Both the position numbers and the translations under genes were made by a program. The notes under the pieces are model-generated. The model was given only the letters and a program-made list of their open reading frames with translations. It searched no databases and was not told where the DNA came from. Of a DNA stretch of 64,000 nucleotides, positions 44,453 to 56,290 are shown in pieces (position 1 is the stretch's first letter; each line of letters opens with the position of its first letter). This DNA is from Cladochytrium replicatum (lineage: Eukaryota > Chytridiomycota > Chytridiomycetes > Cladochytriales > Cladochytriaceae). Location: NCBI GenBank assembly GCA_025526935.1, contig JAHLKD010000118.1, positions 62,001 through 126,000 of the forward strand. Reading direction: 5' to 3'.

Positions 44453-46367
44453 CTACTTTGTAAGCACATCCCCTTCTTTCTTTAGCAAACGGAAAAGTGC
44501 TGTTGCCTCTTTGATGCGCGAAAACGATATACAGAACGCCTGGATCTCGTGATACGAATCCTGCACTGTCACGATCCTATTTCGTAGCAATGACTGCAGG
44601 AACACGCACACCTTAGAAAGTCAAAGCCAACGAGTTAAAGAACAGTTCATTGAAGCAGCAGGATCAAAAAGCATACCAGTCGAACCTGCCTGTTCTGCAT
44701 GTACTTGTCCTTGATCGTCTCGCAATTATGAATGCAATTTGAAATGTACGTATGAATAAACTCGACCGGGAGGCTGCCGGTGATATTGCTTGAGTGAGGA
44801 GGCGAGGAGTATGTCGATGACGGTTGAGGTGGAGATGAGGATGCGCTTGCACTCATCGAGTTTACATCTGATGCTGTTGCCAGCCGATTCACGACTTCCA
44901 TAGAATGTAGCGAGACGTTCATATTTACGAGCACCTGGAGGTAGCTGAAAAACAAAAAAGAAAGAATTGAGTTAGTAATGATGCTCCATTTGACTTCATC
45001 GGGGGAACAATAACTCAACTCGTTAAGCTTCTCGGTCCCCATCATCCGACTAAGCAACTCATATGCGATTGTTGGATTGTTTTCGACGAGCTCGGATAAA
45101 TTGTCTGGTATCACTCCGCATTTAAAGATAAGCTTCGGCCGCCTGTTGAATTGCTCTGTGACGAACTACGTAATAACAAAAACAGATTCAGCAATGGAAG
45201 CCACCAGATCCTGCAACAGAAGAACCTGCTGTTGAGAATGTGTGAGAGGACCTTGGAGCGCGACAAACATTAAACGTTTGACTTCATCTTGCTTTGGAAT
45301 TTCATCGCATGTAGAGTAGTCAAACTCTACATTATACTGAGCTGGATCTGGATCCAGCCAAATCAGCTGTATATTATTCGACACCAGTTGAGTGATCAGA
45401 AAGAGAGTGCCAAGTGATCGCTTACATCAGACTCCGTTAGTGGCATTATTGGAGGTGGTGGAAGCACAAACCGAGGCTTGAAGGAAAGAAGCTGAGATGC
45501 GGATGGTGGATCCGGTTGAATTGGCGAGGGACTGAAAATTCGGTTCGCAGCGGCGATTGCTTCAGATATTGTTGGAGAGGAATGTGCACTGGAGATTGAT
45601 GTAAGCTTACACTCGAATTTACGAAAGGAAAAAGTGAAGTCGTACATTGAATGCCCATTTGGAACTGCAAACACAGCCGATAGTGTTGTGGGTCTGGACC
45701 GAGCTCCTGATAATTGACTAAGTAGTTGGGAATATGAGGATTCCCTCAAAGTCTGTAGAATGGAGTTCCGATGCTGGATGGCGTTTGCCATGATCTCGTT
45801 CGTAGATGCCTTTCCGAGCTAGATGCGGCGACGAGAATTAACAGACATCGTCCGACGTCAACCTCCTTCATACCATTTCCATCTTCCCCGTAAGACAGCA
45901 AAAAACTGTCCACCTTTCCTCAAAGTCACTAGCCACTTTGAAACTTGGGCCACCTCCCGGATCATCCACTGCATACATCAAGAGAGTGGAAAGAAACGGA
46001 TGCGACGATATTTTCGCCCGAGAAAACATGCTCGCTAGCGTCCATAGTGCAGGGATGCGAAGCGATGTCTATGGAATATGGTGGCACGAAACAATGTCAG
46101 CTGAATGATTCCCTGATGACAGTGAGCCCGAAGAAGCACATCCCTAACAGATCACTAAACCATCAGATAACTAGACCACACCTTTGGCAACAGACAGCGT
46201 TCGCTGAGCAGCAATGCCAGGATTGATCCGATCTCGAAGTCTCTCGGCTCATCCGCGGTGATTGATCGAGTTGCATCCACGTATTCCCCCAGCACCGATC
46301 TCAGTGTGACAGCCAATGCCTCCAATGGCAGGTCGACAAGCTCCAACTTCCCGTACAACTTCTCCAT
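44453..46367 (-). CDS. CNOT11: CCR4-NOT subunit CNOT11
   Basis: Starts at ATG 46367 with the conserved N-terminal MIF4G-like region ([19 protein letters not shown]). It is joined across a ~110-bp intron to [15 protein letters not shown]...[12 protein letters not shown] and across another to the frame containing [17 protein letters not shown]. The central part is a Pro/Ser linker ([16 protein letters not shown]). The DUF2363 end is unmistakable: [78 protein letters not shown]. The last exon ends in [17 protein letters not shown] with TAG at 44453. CNOT11 docks with CNOT10 on the CNOT1 N-terminus of the deadenylase complex. It is absent from budding yeast. A Ser-rich insertion splits the C-terminal block. 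Introns at GTTGAG and GTGGCT are weak donors. Confidence 0.88.
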
Positions 46368-46466
46368 GCGAAAGTTGCAACACCCACCAGGACAGCCCAC
46401 GTGATCAACAGCCGCGGTTCGATTCTGCCGAAAACCATCGAAAACAGAGAAAAGAAACTTGTTAAA
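46368..46466. promoter_or_regulatory. 99-bp bidirectional spacer between CNOT11 and ALG13
   Basis: The two start codons face away from each other with only 99 bp between, so the two essential-type genes must share a compact promoter region. No TATA-like box is obvious. Confidence 0.6.
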
Positions 46467-46988
46467 ATGTCTGGAAAGACTGTTTTTGTGACCGTTGGCA
46501 CCACCCGCTTCGACGCTCTCGTCAACTACGTAGCTTCTACTCCATTCCGCGATGAACTTGTCAGAAAGGGATTCACCCGTCTCGTTGTCCAACATGGCTC
46601 AACCCCACCCCCGCCGCCATCACCGTTTCATCCGTCTCTCGAGACGATGTATTACAGCTATAAACCCGATCTCCAACCAGACATTCTTTCCGCCGATCTC
46701 GTCATATCGCATGCTGGCTCGGGGACTATTCTCGAAACTCTGACGGCTGGAAAGGCAATGCTGGTTGTTGCAAATGCAACCCTAATGGATCACCATCAGA
46801 CCGATCTGGCGCTCGAGTTGCATGCACAGGGTCACTTGGTGTATTGCGGCGATAATGTCGAGAAGATCGTCGATGCACTGAGAGATTTGGACTTCGCAAA
46901 ATTGAGAAAGGATGGGAAGGGAAACTTTACAAAAGGCACAAATGTTGGAGGACTGGTTCGAGTGATACTGGAGGAGATTGCTTCATAA
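46467..46988 (+). CDS. ALG13: UDP-GlcNAc transferase catalytic subunit Alg13
   Basis: A single-exon gene of 173 residues. Alg13, with membrane partner Alg14, adds the second GlcNAc to dolichyl-PP-GlcNAc on the cytosolic face of the ER, the second step of N-glycan precursor synthesis. The GT28-type C-terminal Rossmann domain is complete: KTVFVTVGTTRFDALV at the start, RLVVQHGS, then DLVISHAGSGTILETL, the UDP-sugar loop. KAMLVVANATLMDHHQTDLA and a helical end follow. There is no signal peptide or helix, as expected for the soluble subunit. A Pro-rich insert (STPPPPPSPF) follows the GS motif. The start at 46467 gives the canonical N-terminus, with the upstream frame (46401) antisense to CNOT11's promoter. 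Confidence 0.95.
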   Translation: MSGKTVFVTVGTTRFDALVNYVASTPFRDELVRKGFTRLVVQHGSTPPPPPSPFHPSLETMYYSYKPDLQPDILSADLVISHAGSGTILETLTAGKAMLVVANATLMDHHQTDLALELHAQGHLVYCGDNVEKIVDALRDLDFAKLRKDGKGNFTKGTNVGGLVRVILEEIAS

Positions 46989-47098
46989 CTTACAACGGCT
47001 TGCGGCAAATGAATGACGTTCAACTGTGTGTTCGCCAAAGGACTTGTGCAAAATTTAAACTATTCTTCCGAGCATCTTATGATTGGTTTCCTCCACAC

Positions 47099-50000
47099 AT
47101 GCACCTGCTTCATCTTTGCCTTTGGATTCTTCTGGGATCGCAATCAGTTTCAGCAATCCCAGCTGGTACCTTACCAAAGACCTGACACTTGCAACATACT
47201 TGAGTAACTTTATGTTTCGGAATAGATCAACTACCCGTGCTTTTCACCTCATACTCACTCATACAGCTTGGAGAAGAAGATCGAAGAGGACTCCATCAAA
47301 AGTTCCGGCGGGAACACCTCGTTGACGAATCACAAAGAACCGTTAGACATTCGCTCACCATAGAATATCGAGAAAGGTTGCTGTTCCCATCACTCTCCCT
47401 ATTGGATCGATTAACTCATCGTAGCAGGCAGTTGATCCTAGACCTCGAGGTCAACCATGCCCTCTTCCACCCTGATTTCCACCATCATGGTCACGATATC
47501 AGCCCACAACCCGAATCCTCTATCAACCCCATCTCCTTCCTCAAAGGCACGGTTCGAAACCTTTCTCCATCATCCGTGCGTCTCACGATCGTCGACACCG
47601 AGCTGGGACTCTTCGAAGGTCGGATCACTTACCATGACGCTGAAGCTGATGCACCTGTCGAGCTGTTCGTTGAAGTCGTGGAGCCAGTAAATGATACGGA
47701 ACAAGCCCACCCGAAACTCGAACATCGCACGATGGTAGCGTATGCCGCCGCAGACTTACGACCCGAAGCAGTCGGTGAGATCATTGCATGCGGGTCAGAA
47801 ATCGCCGTGCCTCCAACTGTAAAGAAAGAAGTCGGTGTAAAGTACACTCAAGCCGGAATCTCACCTTCAGATGGTGATCCAGTAGCTTCCAACGAGCATG
47901 TCGAAGCTCTCACGCTCTACACCCCTTTTGAGTCCAAACGATCGTCAGGTCGCAGCTCTAATTCGTTTGATATGGAGCTGGGAAGGCGTGCGATTGATTT
48001 AAACATCAAGGTCAACGACGGCCGTTCGTGTCCCATGGCGATTCTCGCAGACCGCACGGTGTCAAGACAGTTTGGGACGTTTACGGAGTCGAGGATCATT
48101 TCTGTCCTGAACGACCTGGAAGGGCTTTATGTGAGCCTACTCAATGTCACTATGCCAATTGTATACATGTACGTCGTGAGATCAGAGTCGGATCCGAGCG
48201 GGCTGTCGACCCCAAATGCTTCGACTATCTACACACTTCTTGATCAGGTATTTGACAAATAACTTGGAGCATACATCACTTTAAGATGCGTCACAGTTAC
48301 AACAGCTTCTTTATGTTCGTAATCTGCCATCGTACCCTGCGCGGACCATCTGCTTGAATCATTTGTTCACATACAGCAATTTCTGGCCGATTGTTGGACT
48401 TGCCTATGTAAGTGGAGCCTAAGTGCTGACCATGTTAAAATTTCAGACTTATAACCTGTTTTTTGTTGCTCAGGTTCAAGGTATTTGCTCAGGAGGAGGG
48501 TATAATTCTGGTGCATCGACCTTCAATGCTCGTAACGCAGTTGTAAATCGAGCTACATTGTTCTACACAATGTCTCACGAGATTGGGCACAATTTTGGAA
48601 GGTACACAACAAACCTGTTTTGTATATCAATTCTCTGACGGTTTTCTTTGGAAAGTTCGCATGGTTAGTGTTTATAATATAGTGGGATCGGACCTTCACG
48701 ATTTTGATCCATAGACAGTCAACACCCATCAGACCCACCTGGAAACCCTCCAGAATGCACGCCCAATGACCCGTATCTGATGTATCCTTACATCACATCA
48801 GCATCTCCCAACATCAAAAAGTTCTCACCGTGCTCGTTGTATGAGATTCAGCAGCAGCTTCAGCAGACACCTTCTACTTGCATGACTAAACAAGGAGCCG
48901 AAAAAGTCGTAAGCATTGATTTTGTCATCATCTAGCTGAAGAGCAAATCTGAAAATCCTCAACAGGATTTAAAGGCAGGATCTGCCCCGAACTTGTGGTT
49001 CAATAGTGGGGACACGACGTACTTCCGTGAGTCCTTACATCAACCTTCGAACTTTGATTTAGTTTGACGCTCGAAAATGTACAGCTACTGACCAGTGCCA
49101 GCTTCGAGGCAGCATCCTGCCAGGCAACTCGACATACACAACGTGCCCATTCATTCCTTTTGGAACCACAAGCTGTCAGCTGTACTGCATCAACCCAGAT
49201 CTTGGATCAAACTGTCTGTGGTTCAGAAACGTGACTACCGGAGGTCCTGTGTACCTCAAAGATGGCACGCTGTGCGGCGAATCGCTGAGCCAGTCGATCG
49301 CCGGTGCAACTACGTTCACAAATCAGAAATTTGTCTGTAAGACCGGGCAGTGTGTTCAAGACACCCGGACGAAGGTGTGTGATAGGTAATCGAATTTGCC
49401 AATGAGAAGATTTTTGATTACGCGCTCAACTGGATCTCAGATCGCAACTGTGCTGTGACGAGTGGGGCGAGATTCGACCCGAAGACTACATGTGCCGCGT
49501 TGCATCGTCACGTAAACCGTGCCGCTTCAATGACTTCTGTCCGGCGAACGGGACGTCTTTGTTTGGCACACCCAAATGCCCGTACACTGTCAAACCGCCC
49601 GGGACGCGATGCGTGACGTGCCCGGCTCAACCTGGAGAAAGCAGCTGTATATACGACGGAATCTGCGGATGGGGCGCGAATCTCGGGGAATGTATAAACA
49701 GGGCAACGGCGAATCTGGCGACGATGAACAGTTCAGAGATTCCTCCGGAATACATCGTGACGACCACGCAACCTGTACCAAAAAATGTGAACTCTTCGGT
49801 TGCGGACAACCCTTTGGGTTTGTGCAGCTTGAAACAGTGCGCGACGACGGAAGAATGTGTGCTCTTGGGAGGAAGCGCCATATGTGCGACGCTGAAATAT
49901 GGTAAGCTACAGAATGAGTCGATAATGAATCATCGATTGATTTGCCTCCCTTTGGCTTCAGATTCATGCCGGTACAACTGCAACAACACGTTTACAAAGT

Positions 50001-50335
50001 ACTTTACGGGGGTGTGCTCGTGCATGACTGCAACATGCGGCAGGGGAACGAGCTTACCCTGCTGCAACGACATCGTGGCTCAATGTGGAGAGATTGACCC
50101 GAGCGCCAAGATATACTACCCGCCCACACCAACTCCCGACCCCGATCCTGTGCTTTTTTTGACCCCGGTGTATGTTGGAGCTGGAGTTGCTGGTGGGGCA
50201 TTGGCTGTAGCGGGGATTGTGGCAGCCGGGTGCTATTTGAGAAAAAGGAGAAGAGCAAAGATTGGAGATACTAATGCTGAGTCGGGAGCGATAAAGAATG
50301 CGGGTACCTCAGGGAAACATGCCCAGAGGACTTAG
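47099..50335 (+). CDS. ADAM-family zinc metalloprotease (M12B), membrane-anchored
   Basis: A multi-exon gene. A signal peptide (MHLLHLCLWILLGSQSVSA) is followed by a 60-bp intron and a ~300-residue prodomain. The catalytic domain begins ~320 (LGRRAIDLNIKVND... ADRTVSRQFGTF). It includes LAYVQGICSGGGYNSGAS and the zinc motif HEIGHNFGSSHD (HExxHxxGxxHD) completed across an 8-nt exon. Disintegrin-like and Cys-rich modules follow (LKAGSAPNLWFNSGDT, CVQDTRTKVCDR, RSQLCCDEWGEIRPEDYMC, CSCMTATCGRGTSLPCC). Then come a Pro-rich stalk (YYPPTPTPDPDP), one membrane helix (VGAGVAGGALAVAGIVAAGC) and a basic cytosolic tail. ADAMs shed or degrade surface proteins; fungal members are few. No furin-like RxxR is obvious to me. 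Total ~820 residues, intron count about nine. Confidence 0.87.
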
Positions 50336-51045
50336 AGGGGCATTTGTTTCATGGGATATGTTTTGTTTTATGTTTTGTCCGTGATCAGAGTTCTGGATGT
50401 AGTCATCATAAACCATCTCAACAATCACCTTACTCGCATCGCTTCAGACTCAACCGAATCAGATCTCGGAATTGTGCAAACCCGATCTAGAATCACCTCA
50501 GATTCATCTGAATGCAAATCTGAATACCGTCGAGGTCCAGAATTACAGTTCGAACGAACACTGCAAGGGCTCTGTTTTTTTGCATTGCACACAAGTTTAT
50601 CTTGAACACGTATACATATGGGTTAAGTTACTTTCGTTCGCCAGTTGTGTCATTAGAAGGCGTGAACAAGAGCGAAGGGTTCGATCATCTAACCTCAACC
50701 TCAATAACACTGACAAAGACCGATTTGAGTTTCACACGGGAGTTTAGTGTCTATCTCGGACGTTTTTTGCGACCATTCATATAATTGGGGGGAATGGTCG
50801 TTTGTGTTGAACAATAAGTGCGGTACTTCGCACAATTCAAGTGAATTGGCCATCCACAATCTTCATGATTTGAATTGGGCACAGATATTGGCATCCGGTC
50901 TGAATCGACTGATGCTGACGCAAAGTTCGGCTCAGAATGCCAGCATTCTTCTTCCTCCCACAAATCATCTGAATCAGACGCATTTGTCTCATGCCACGAA
51001 TCTTCTGAATCCAACATATCCCCAGAATCTGACATTGTTCCAATA
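50336..51045. other. Downstream of the ADAM gene, no supported gene
   Basis: Several short frames on both strands; none convincing. A minus-strand frame (51209-50751) has an acidic stretch (SDSGDMLDSEDSW) that may belong to the decayed LRR-like gene to the right. I call no gene. Confidence 0.35.
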
Positions 51046-51049
51046 CAAA

Positions 51050-52240
51050 CTTCAAGGCTTATCAAACCCGTTATGATAACCCGCAACTGCTCTTCTACCT
51101 CCCATACCGCACCACCGACACACATTCCACATGCGTCCGAAACGCATCCGGATCCACCGGACACTTCCAACTCCAACATGAAAAGCCTTGACACCACCAC
51201 GGTTCTCAACTCTCCGCCTCACGCTCGCAATCGCATCGATCAAGTGCGAGCAGCAATCAAACACATGCAACTCTCTAAAAAGTATCCTTTGCGCTCTCGG
51301 CGACCACGATCCGCACCTTATGCAGCACAGTCCATCTTCCCGCGTGCGTGCTTTGTGCTTTGAGCGACCGCAGATCTGGACACAGTTGCGTGGATCCGAG
51401 GAACCCCAACTCGCGCGTGCTTATGAACGAGCCACGGATTCTAAGCACCTCGAGTTTCGTGCACGCGGGTAAGAAGTGGGTCCAAAGCAACGGGAGTCAA
51501 ACCATCGTGGGTATCCGTCTCCAAGTGCATGGTGAGTGCTGCCACGCTTGTGATAGTATCAGGTTCGCCATAGGTACTCAGGCCGCATTGGGGCGATTCG
51601 AGTGTGAGTTGGACAAAGTTGTGCCCGATTCCAGAACTTAGTAGCACGGCGATTTTTTGGCGTCTGAAGTGGTGCAGGGTCCATTCGAGGTGCAGTTGGG
51701 TGAAGGTTTCTGGGATGTTGGCTACGAGTGCGGAGCGGAGACCTTCCCTGGGCGATTCTAGAGTTATGTGTTCTGCCGCCGCGACTCTTACGTTGCGGAC
51801 GTACGATGAAGAAACTGAAAGAAACGCGTCAAGAAGTTGGAAAGAATTGTCCTCTTTGGAGGGATTTCTGCCTTGTTCATGTGAAGAGTGAAGGAGCGAA
51901 GAGCGATCGGCGTGGTTTGGAAGTGATCGAACACTGTTGCGGGATCGATTCAGCCTGGTCGCACGTCGATGCTTGTGGGCACGATACAGGCTTTCGGTCT
52001 CGGTGTTGTATGGCTCTTCTGTCGTCCGGGTTCCACGTGAGTTCACTGAGTCCTACATAAGCGTTCAAGTGTTTCGGCAACGCAATCAGGAACATGCTTT
52101 CGTCCGCAGTAAGATCGTCCGCAAGGTGGGTTAGCGTGCGCACATGGGGAGAGTGCGAGGAATGGCATGGGCGACACGGTCGGATATTCTTCCCGCTGTA
52201 CCGCCAGAGCCAACGTTTTCTCTGTTGTGAATGTACCATC
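51050..52240 (-). pseudogene. Decayed leucine-rich-repeat-like gene
   Basis: Minus-strand reading shows LRR-style content. LADDLTADESMFLIAL and HLNAYVGLSELTWNP lie at ~52000-52130. IPETFTQLHLEWTLHHFRR and GIGHNFVQLTLESPQCGLS lie at ~51560-51720. PACTKLEVLRIRGSFIST follows at ~51420-51470, in a shifted frame relative to the preceding block. At least two frame changes without plausible introns indicate decay. Possibly an F-box/LRR protein originally. The gene limits are uncertain. Confidence 0.45.
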
Positions 52241-52642
52241 CTTCGATGTCTATGTCCATCTGTTCATAAAGGTGTTAGATGCGCCAAAAGGCGAGAAGCG
52301 CTTAGTTGGCCATGTGAGTATGCGGTTCTACGGGCTCCTGCTCTGATGATCACGGTTGAATCCAGCTCTGTGTTTCGAGAATGATTTCTCTTGATAAAAT
52401 TTTACATGCTGTGCTGACTGTGCACGAAGCCGATGGACGCTGAACCGAAAAACACTGATCTCATATTCAAGTCAGTCAGCGTACTTGTTATAATACTATT
52501 GTAACAATGCTATGAAGTAGGATATTTATTAAATTGGTTCTAATATAATACAAATTTTACATTACACTTGCTGGTGATGTATGTAATATGACAAGGACGA
52601 AGGATTCTCATCCTTCACGCTATGCTCTCGTTCTTCTGATCA
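52241..52642. other. Short AT-rich intergenic region
   Basis: About 400 bp, AT-rich toward 52500-52580. No gene or repeat recognised. Confidence 0.4.
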
Positions 52643-53970
52643 TCAAAACCGCCTACCTCGAAGTTTAGCTGCCGGAAGCCTGTTCAAGCTCCTGGCCATA
52701 GCCAAGCGACTAACACCGAGCCTCCTTAGCGTTTCCTCAGCGGCATCCATACGGTTACAAGTCTCCTTCTGGTCCCACCCGGCAAATTTCCAAGTGGAGG
52801 GGTCAATGCCTTCGCCTCCCGAGACCGTTCCAAACACGTCGTCGACGTGGTACACACGCTCACACTCGATCTCTGCCGCGAGTCTTGAAGCCTCTGCCTC
52901 CCTGGCCAGGTATTCCTCGTCAACGTCATTCAAGATGCAAGGCATGGAGTCAGAAAAGTCGGATGTGAATCCAAAAAGCCTCTCGTTCTGTTCGAACTGA
53001 TCATACGTTCCAGATTTGAAGCCGCGAGGCTTTTCAATTGGCTGGTACTTGTCCGAATCTTCTGCTATGTCCGGAATCCAAGGGACCAACTCACGTTCCC
53101 CTTCAAATCCAGCAGGCGTGAAATGATTCGCCTCCGGTTCCACTTGCTCTTCCTCGGAGGTACTCATGCCGTCATCCTGGTCCTCAAATCCGGGAGAACC
53201 TGAAGCAAAAGCTTCACATGATTCATGATGGTGGGGGTGCGAGCTCGAGGTCATGGTTACTCCTCGGAAAGCGTTTACTTGAAGAGAATCAACCATTTCC
53301 TCTTCAGTACGACTCTTGAGAATGGGCCTCTCTCCAATGCCGCCGGGACGATGGCATGACTTAGAAAACGTGCAGCTAAGTGTGTTGGTGATATTGCACA
53401 TTCCGGACACCTCAAGCGGGGAGGTTGTTTTCGCAGTGTTACCCTGATCCGCTGACAGGGTCTCAACAGGTCCGTCATCAACAAATGCACCAGAGTCCTT
53501 CCTCTCGGATTGTCCACGATCATGCAAAGTGGTGGGATATTCTTCTCTCGGTTCGGCCATCTTGGGCAAAACCATTTCCTCGCTTTCGCTGTCCAGTTGT
53601 TCCTCAGGCTTTGTGTCATAAACTTGCTCTGAAGCTGCCATGTTAGTATTTTATCAGAATGAAACAATTTGGTTGCACTGACCTTCCAAGACTGCCGTTC
53701 CGGTGCAATCCTGGCTCAAGCTTTCGATCGAATAAGGGTCTTCATTGATGTAACGGTGAGAATTGTTTCATCGTATACTACTGTAAACAAAAGGGAAGCA
53801 ATACCATTGTTTTCGGCTCGTTCCACTTCCGCCTCCAAACCTGGTCCACGGAACCTTCCGAACAAGAATCGGAAGTTGAGCCAACTGCACTTAAAGGCCT
53901 GCTCGTTAGTGGGGGGTGGATTGTCGCTGCTTTGAATGCGGGAAATGTCAGAACGATCGCTACAATTGCT
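52643..53970 (-). CDS. Ataxin-2-like protein with LsmAD domain but no visible LSm fold
   Basis: The main exon (53639 to 52643) is open and carries an LsmAD-type domain: GERELVPWIPDIAEDSDKY, then TYDQFEQNERLFGFTSDFS and ILNDVDEEYLAREAEASRLA. This matches the ataxin-2/Pbp1 pattern WDQFxxNEKLFGVxxxYDE...AExIAxEI. Upstream exons can be joined in frame (PYSIESLSQDCTGTAVLE before the intron at ~53690-53640, and a piece ending ERAENN at ~53800). I find no LSm fold and no PAM2 motif, both usual in Pbp1. Pbp1 family members act in stress granules and poly(A)-binding-protein regulation. The gene is either a truncated paralog or has a 5' end I cannot build. The ATG at 53641 lies inside the predicted intron, so the true start is unknown. 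After LsmAD comes a short basic C-terminus (KLRGRRF). Confidence 0.5.
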
Positions 53971-55030
53971 CAAGGTGATTCCGGCAACTTACATGCATTC
54001 CTGTGCTAATAGAGCAGCATTGTCTCGAACGAACTGTACATGTTCACTGGGAGATGACGATTCGTGATTGTTCGCGCGGACCGCGCTAGCAAAGAGTGCA
54101 CGCCAGGGTGCAAAACAAGACATTGGGAGGGCAGTCCGGGACTGGGCGATGATTCTGATTCAAATTCAGAAGCAAGCTGCTTGCCTATCTAGTTTTCGGC
54201 TTCCCCTCGAATCCAAACAAATACCTTCCAATCAGAGGGAATCAATAAAGTGATGCGCTGAATAAACCCTGAACAAAGTACAGATGGCCATGCTTGCTTA
54301 ATCGCCCAAATATATTGAACACTGTGGAAACACAAATTGGTGCGAAAACTTGCCTAAAATTGTTCATCATGATATGGACAGACTCAGTATTTCAGAGCCT
54401 GGTGATTCCCCCAGGGATCAAATAGCTTGCAGCCTGTAGCTCTGCTTTCTGATAACATTTATCCCTGGGCACACCATCACACCAAAACCTATCTCCCCAA
54501 CTACACAAAATGCACTGGTGGGGCTCGAGGAAAAAGATTGCAAAAGCCAAAGGTGAGCACAATACCATTCACCGAGAAGTTACCAAATGCTATGAACCTC
54601 ACCCGCCCAAACATAACCCATTCCCATCATCTTCATCGGAAAATCTGCTGCTAGACGAAGGGATCACCGAGCGCACCAGCTGGGATCCCAGATCCCGAGT
54701 GGCAGGATCGTTCGCAGCGAGGTTATGTACAGGGGCGTTTTGGAGACGCCAGCCCATTCACTGAGCCTGCTATGGACAGTACTCGACGAATCCAAAGCCC
54801 ATCACGGTTGTCGGACCCGGTATCCGCCCTCGTCCCTTTGTCGTAGGTTCGAGAATCCAGGAAAATACGGAAAAAGTGAGGAAATGGAAAAGAACAAAAA
54901 AGAAAACAGGATCGACGTCTTGCGGTGCCATCACCATCCTGATAAGCAAGTCCACAAGAATCATGACTGAATTTCATTGTGGACGGAAGCTCTTCTATTT
55001 CATGATGGCCATGTTTTTCAACATTGGGCC
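53971..55030. other. Intergenic region with possible gene remnants
   Basis: Minus-strand 54060-54000 has a coding-like patch (EHVQFVRDNAALLAQEC) that may be an extra 5' exon of the ataxin-2-like gene. A plus-strand ORF (54510-54764, MHWWGSRKKIAKAKGEHN...) of 84 codons is Ser-rich and may be a first exon or a remnant. I cannot support either as a gene. Confidence 0.35.
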
Positions 55031-56290
55031 TCAGTATCCCTCAGCTGGATCCGCCAAGTACGGACCCAGCACCACCCTCTCCCCCTCCTCACCCCTCACC
55101 TCCCCGTCTCCAACCCTCTTCAGCGCCATCAGCATCTCCGCGACCGCGTGCATCCTCAACACCTCCGTCTCCCCGCCCGCGCCTCCCCCTCGATGCGGGC
55201 TCAGCACCACGTTGTCCAGTTTCTCAAACCCGACGCACGACTCCGACCACGGTAGGATCTTGGCGCCGCTCGTTGCGGTGTTGGGATATGTCGAAGCCAC
55301 TTGGCCCGGGTACGACCACCACACGTCGATCCCGGCCGCGGCGATGTGCTTTGACGCGAGGAGGGCGTGGAGCGCGCTTGGGTCGACGATGGAGCCGCGG
55401 CCGACGTTGATTAGGATTGCGCGGTGGGGAGGGAGGAGGGAGAGTGTTGGGAGGTTCAGGAGGTGGGTTGTGGATGGGGTTCCGGGGAGGGCGATGTGCA
55501 GGACGGAGGTTTTGGGGAGGAGGGTTGGGAGGTCCGAGAGGGGGTGCAGGGAGACGGGGTATGTCAGGGGCGGATATTTGGGGGAGGTCGTTGCGGTTTC
55601 GGGGCTGCGGACGACGGCTGTGACCTTGGTTTGAAAAATTAAAAAACGTTTCTTTCGTTCGTTGAGTAATCTCGAGACATTCATTTCTTACATGCATGCC
55701 GAGGGCGTGACAGACTTTGCCGATTTGCCGGCCAATGTGCCCAAAGCCGAGGATCAGGGCGTGTTTGCCGTAGAGCGAGCCCCAGTCGGTTGGTTTCTGG
55801 CTGTTCTCGGCATAGCGTAGCCCCCAGCCGCCGTTGCGGACCATGTCGTTGTGCCAGAAGACGAGGTTGCGCGCGCAGGCGAGCATGAGGGTGATGGCCA
55901 TCTCAGCGGTCATGAGCGTGTTATGGTTGGAGCGGAGTAGACGGATTCCGGGGCGTTTGGAGAGGGTTTCGTGAACATTCGGTGGGATTCCTGGGTGGTG
56001 GGAAAGAAAAAGTCTGTGAGGAGCGAGGGAGGAGAGCATTGGAGTATTACTAGAGTACCTGCCCAGGGAACGATGACGGTGTGAACTGGGCCGTTGTCTA
56101 GGAGGGCCGGGTCGATCTGGCCGGTGATAACGACCTCGTACTCGTGACGTCCATCCTCGCGTAGGGTTGGTTCGGGTTGGTAGTCTACTATGATGCCGGT
56201 TTCAGCGAGAAGTTCGCGCAGATGTTCGATCTGGTCGGTCGAAGTGCTTGTGGTCTTGTCCTTGACCAGATTGTGGTAGAATACTTTCAT
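55031..56290 (-). CDS. D-isomer-specific 2-hydroxyacid dehydrogenase
   Basis: Three exons (56290 to ~56060, ~56000 to ~55696, ~55627 to 55031) encode about 380 residues. The catalytic/substrate half includes EVVITGQIDPALLD and PGIRLLRSNHNT. The NAD-binding domain contains HALILGFGHIGRQIG (GxGxxG) and ILINVGRGSIVDPSAL with the catalytic Arg. ILPWSESCVGFEKLDNVVLSPHRGG follows with the active-site His. These enzymes reduce 2-oxo acids to D-2-hydroxy acids with NAD(P)H; this member's substrate is unknown. The usual Glu that pairs with the His is not in its familiar xxEP context, replaced by a Trp-rich segment (DVWWSYPGQ), so activity should be checked. All joins restore frame. Confidence 0.82.

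Noticed and set aside
53639-53641. ATG at 53641 as the start of the LsmAD protein
   Set aside because: A better model joins an upstream exon across an intron that includes this ATG; the true start is further 5'.
55224-56039. A 271-codon minus-strand ORF extending the dehydrogenase exon 2
   Set aside because: It reads through the predicted intron at ~55695 into a Pro/Arg-rich frame; the family sequence continues in the other frame after splicing.
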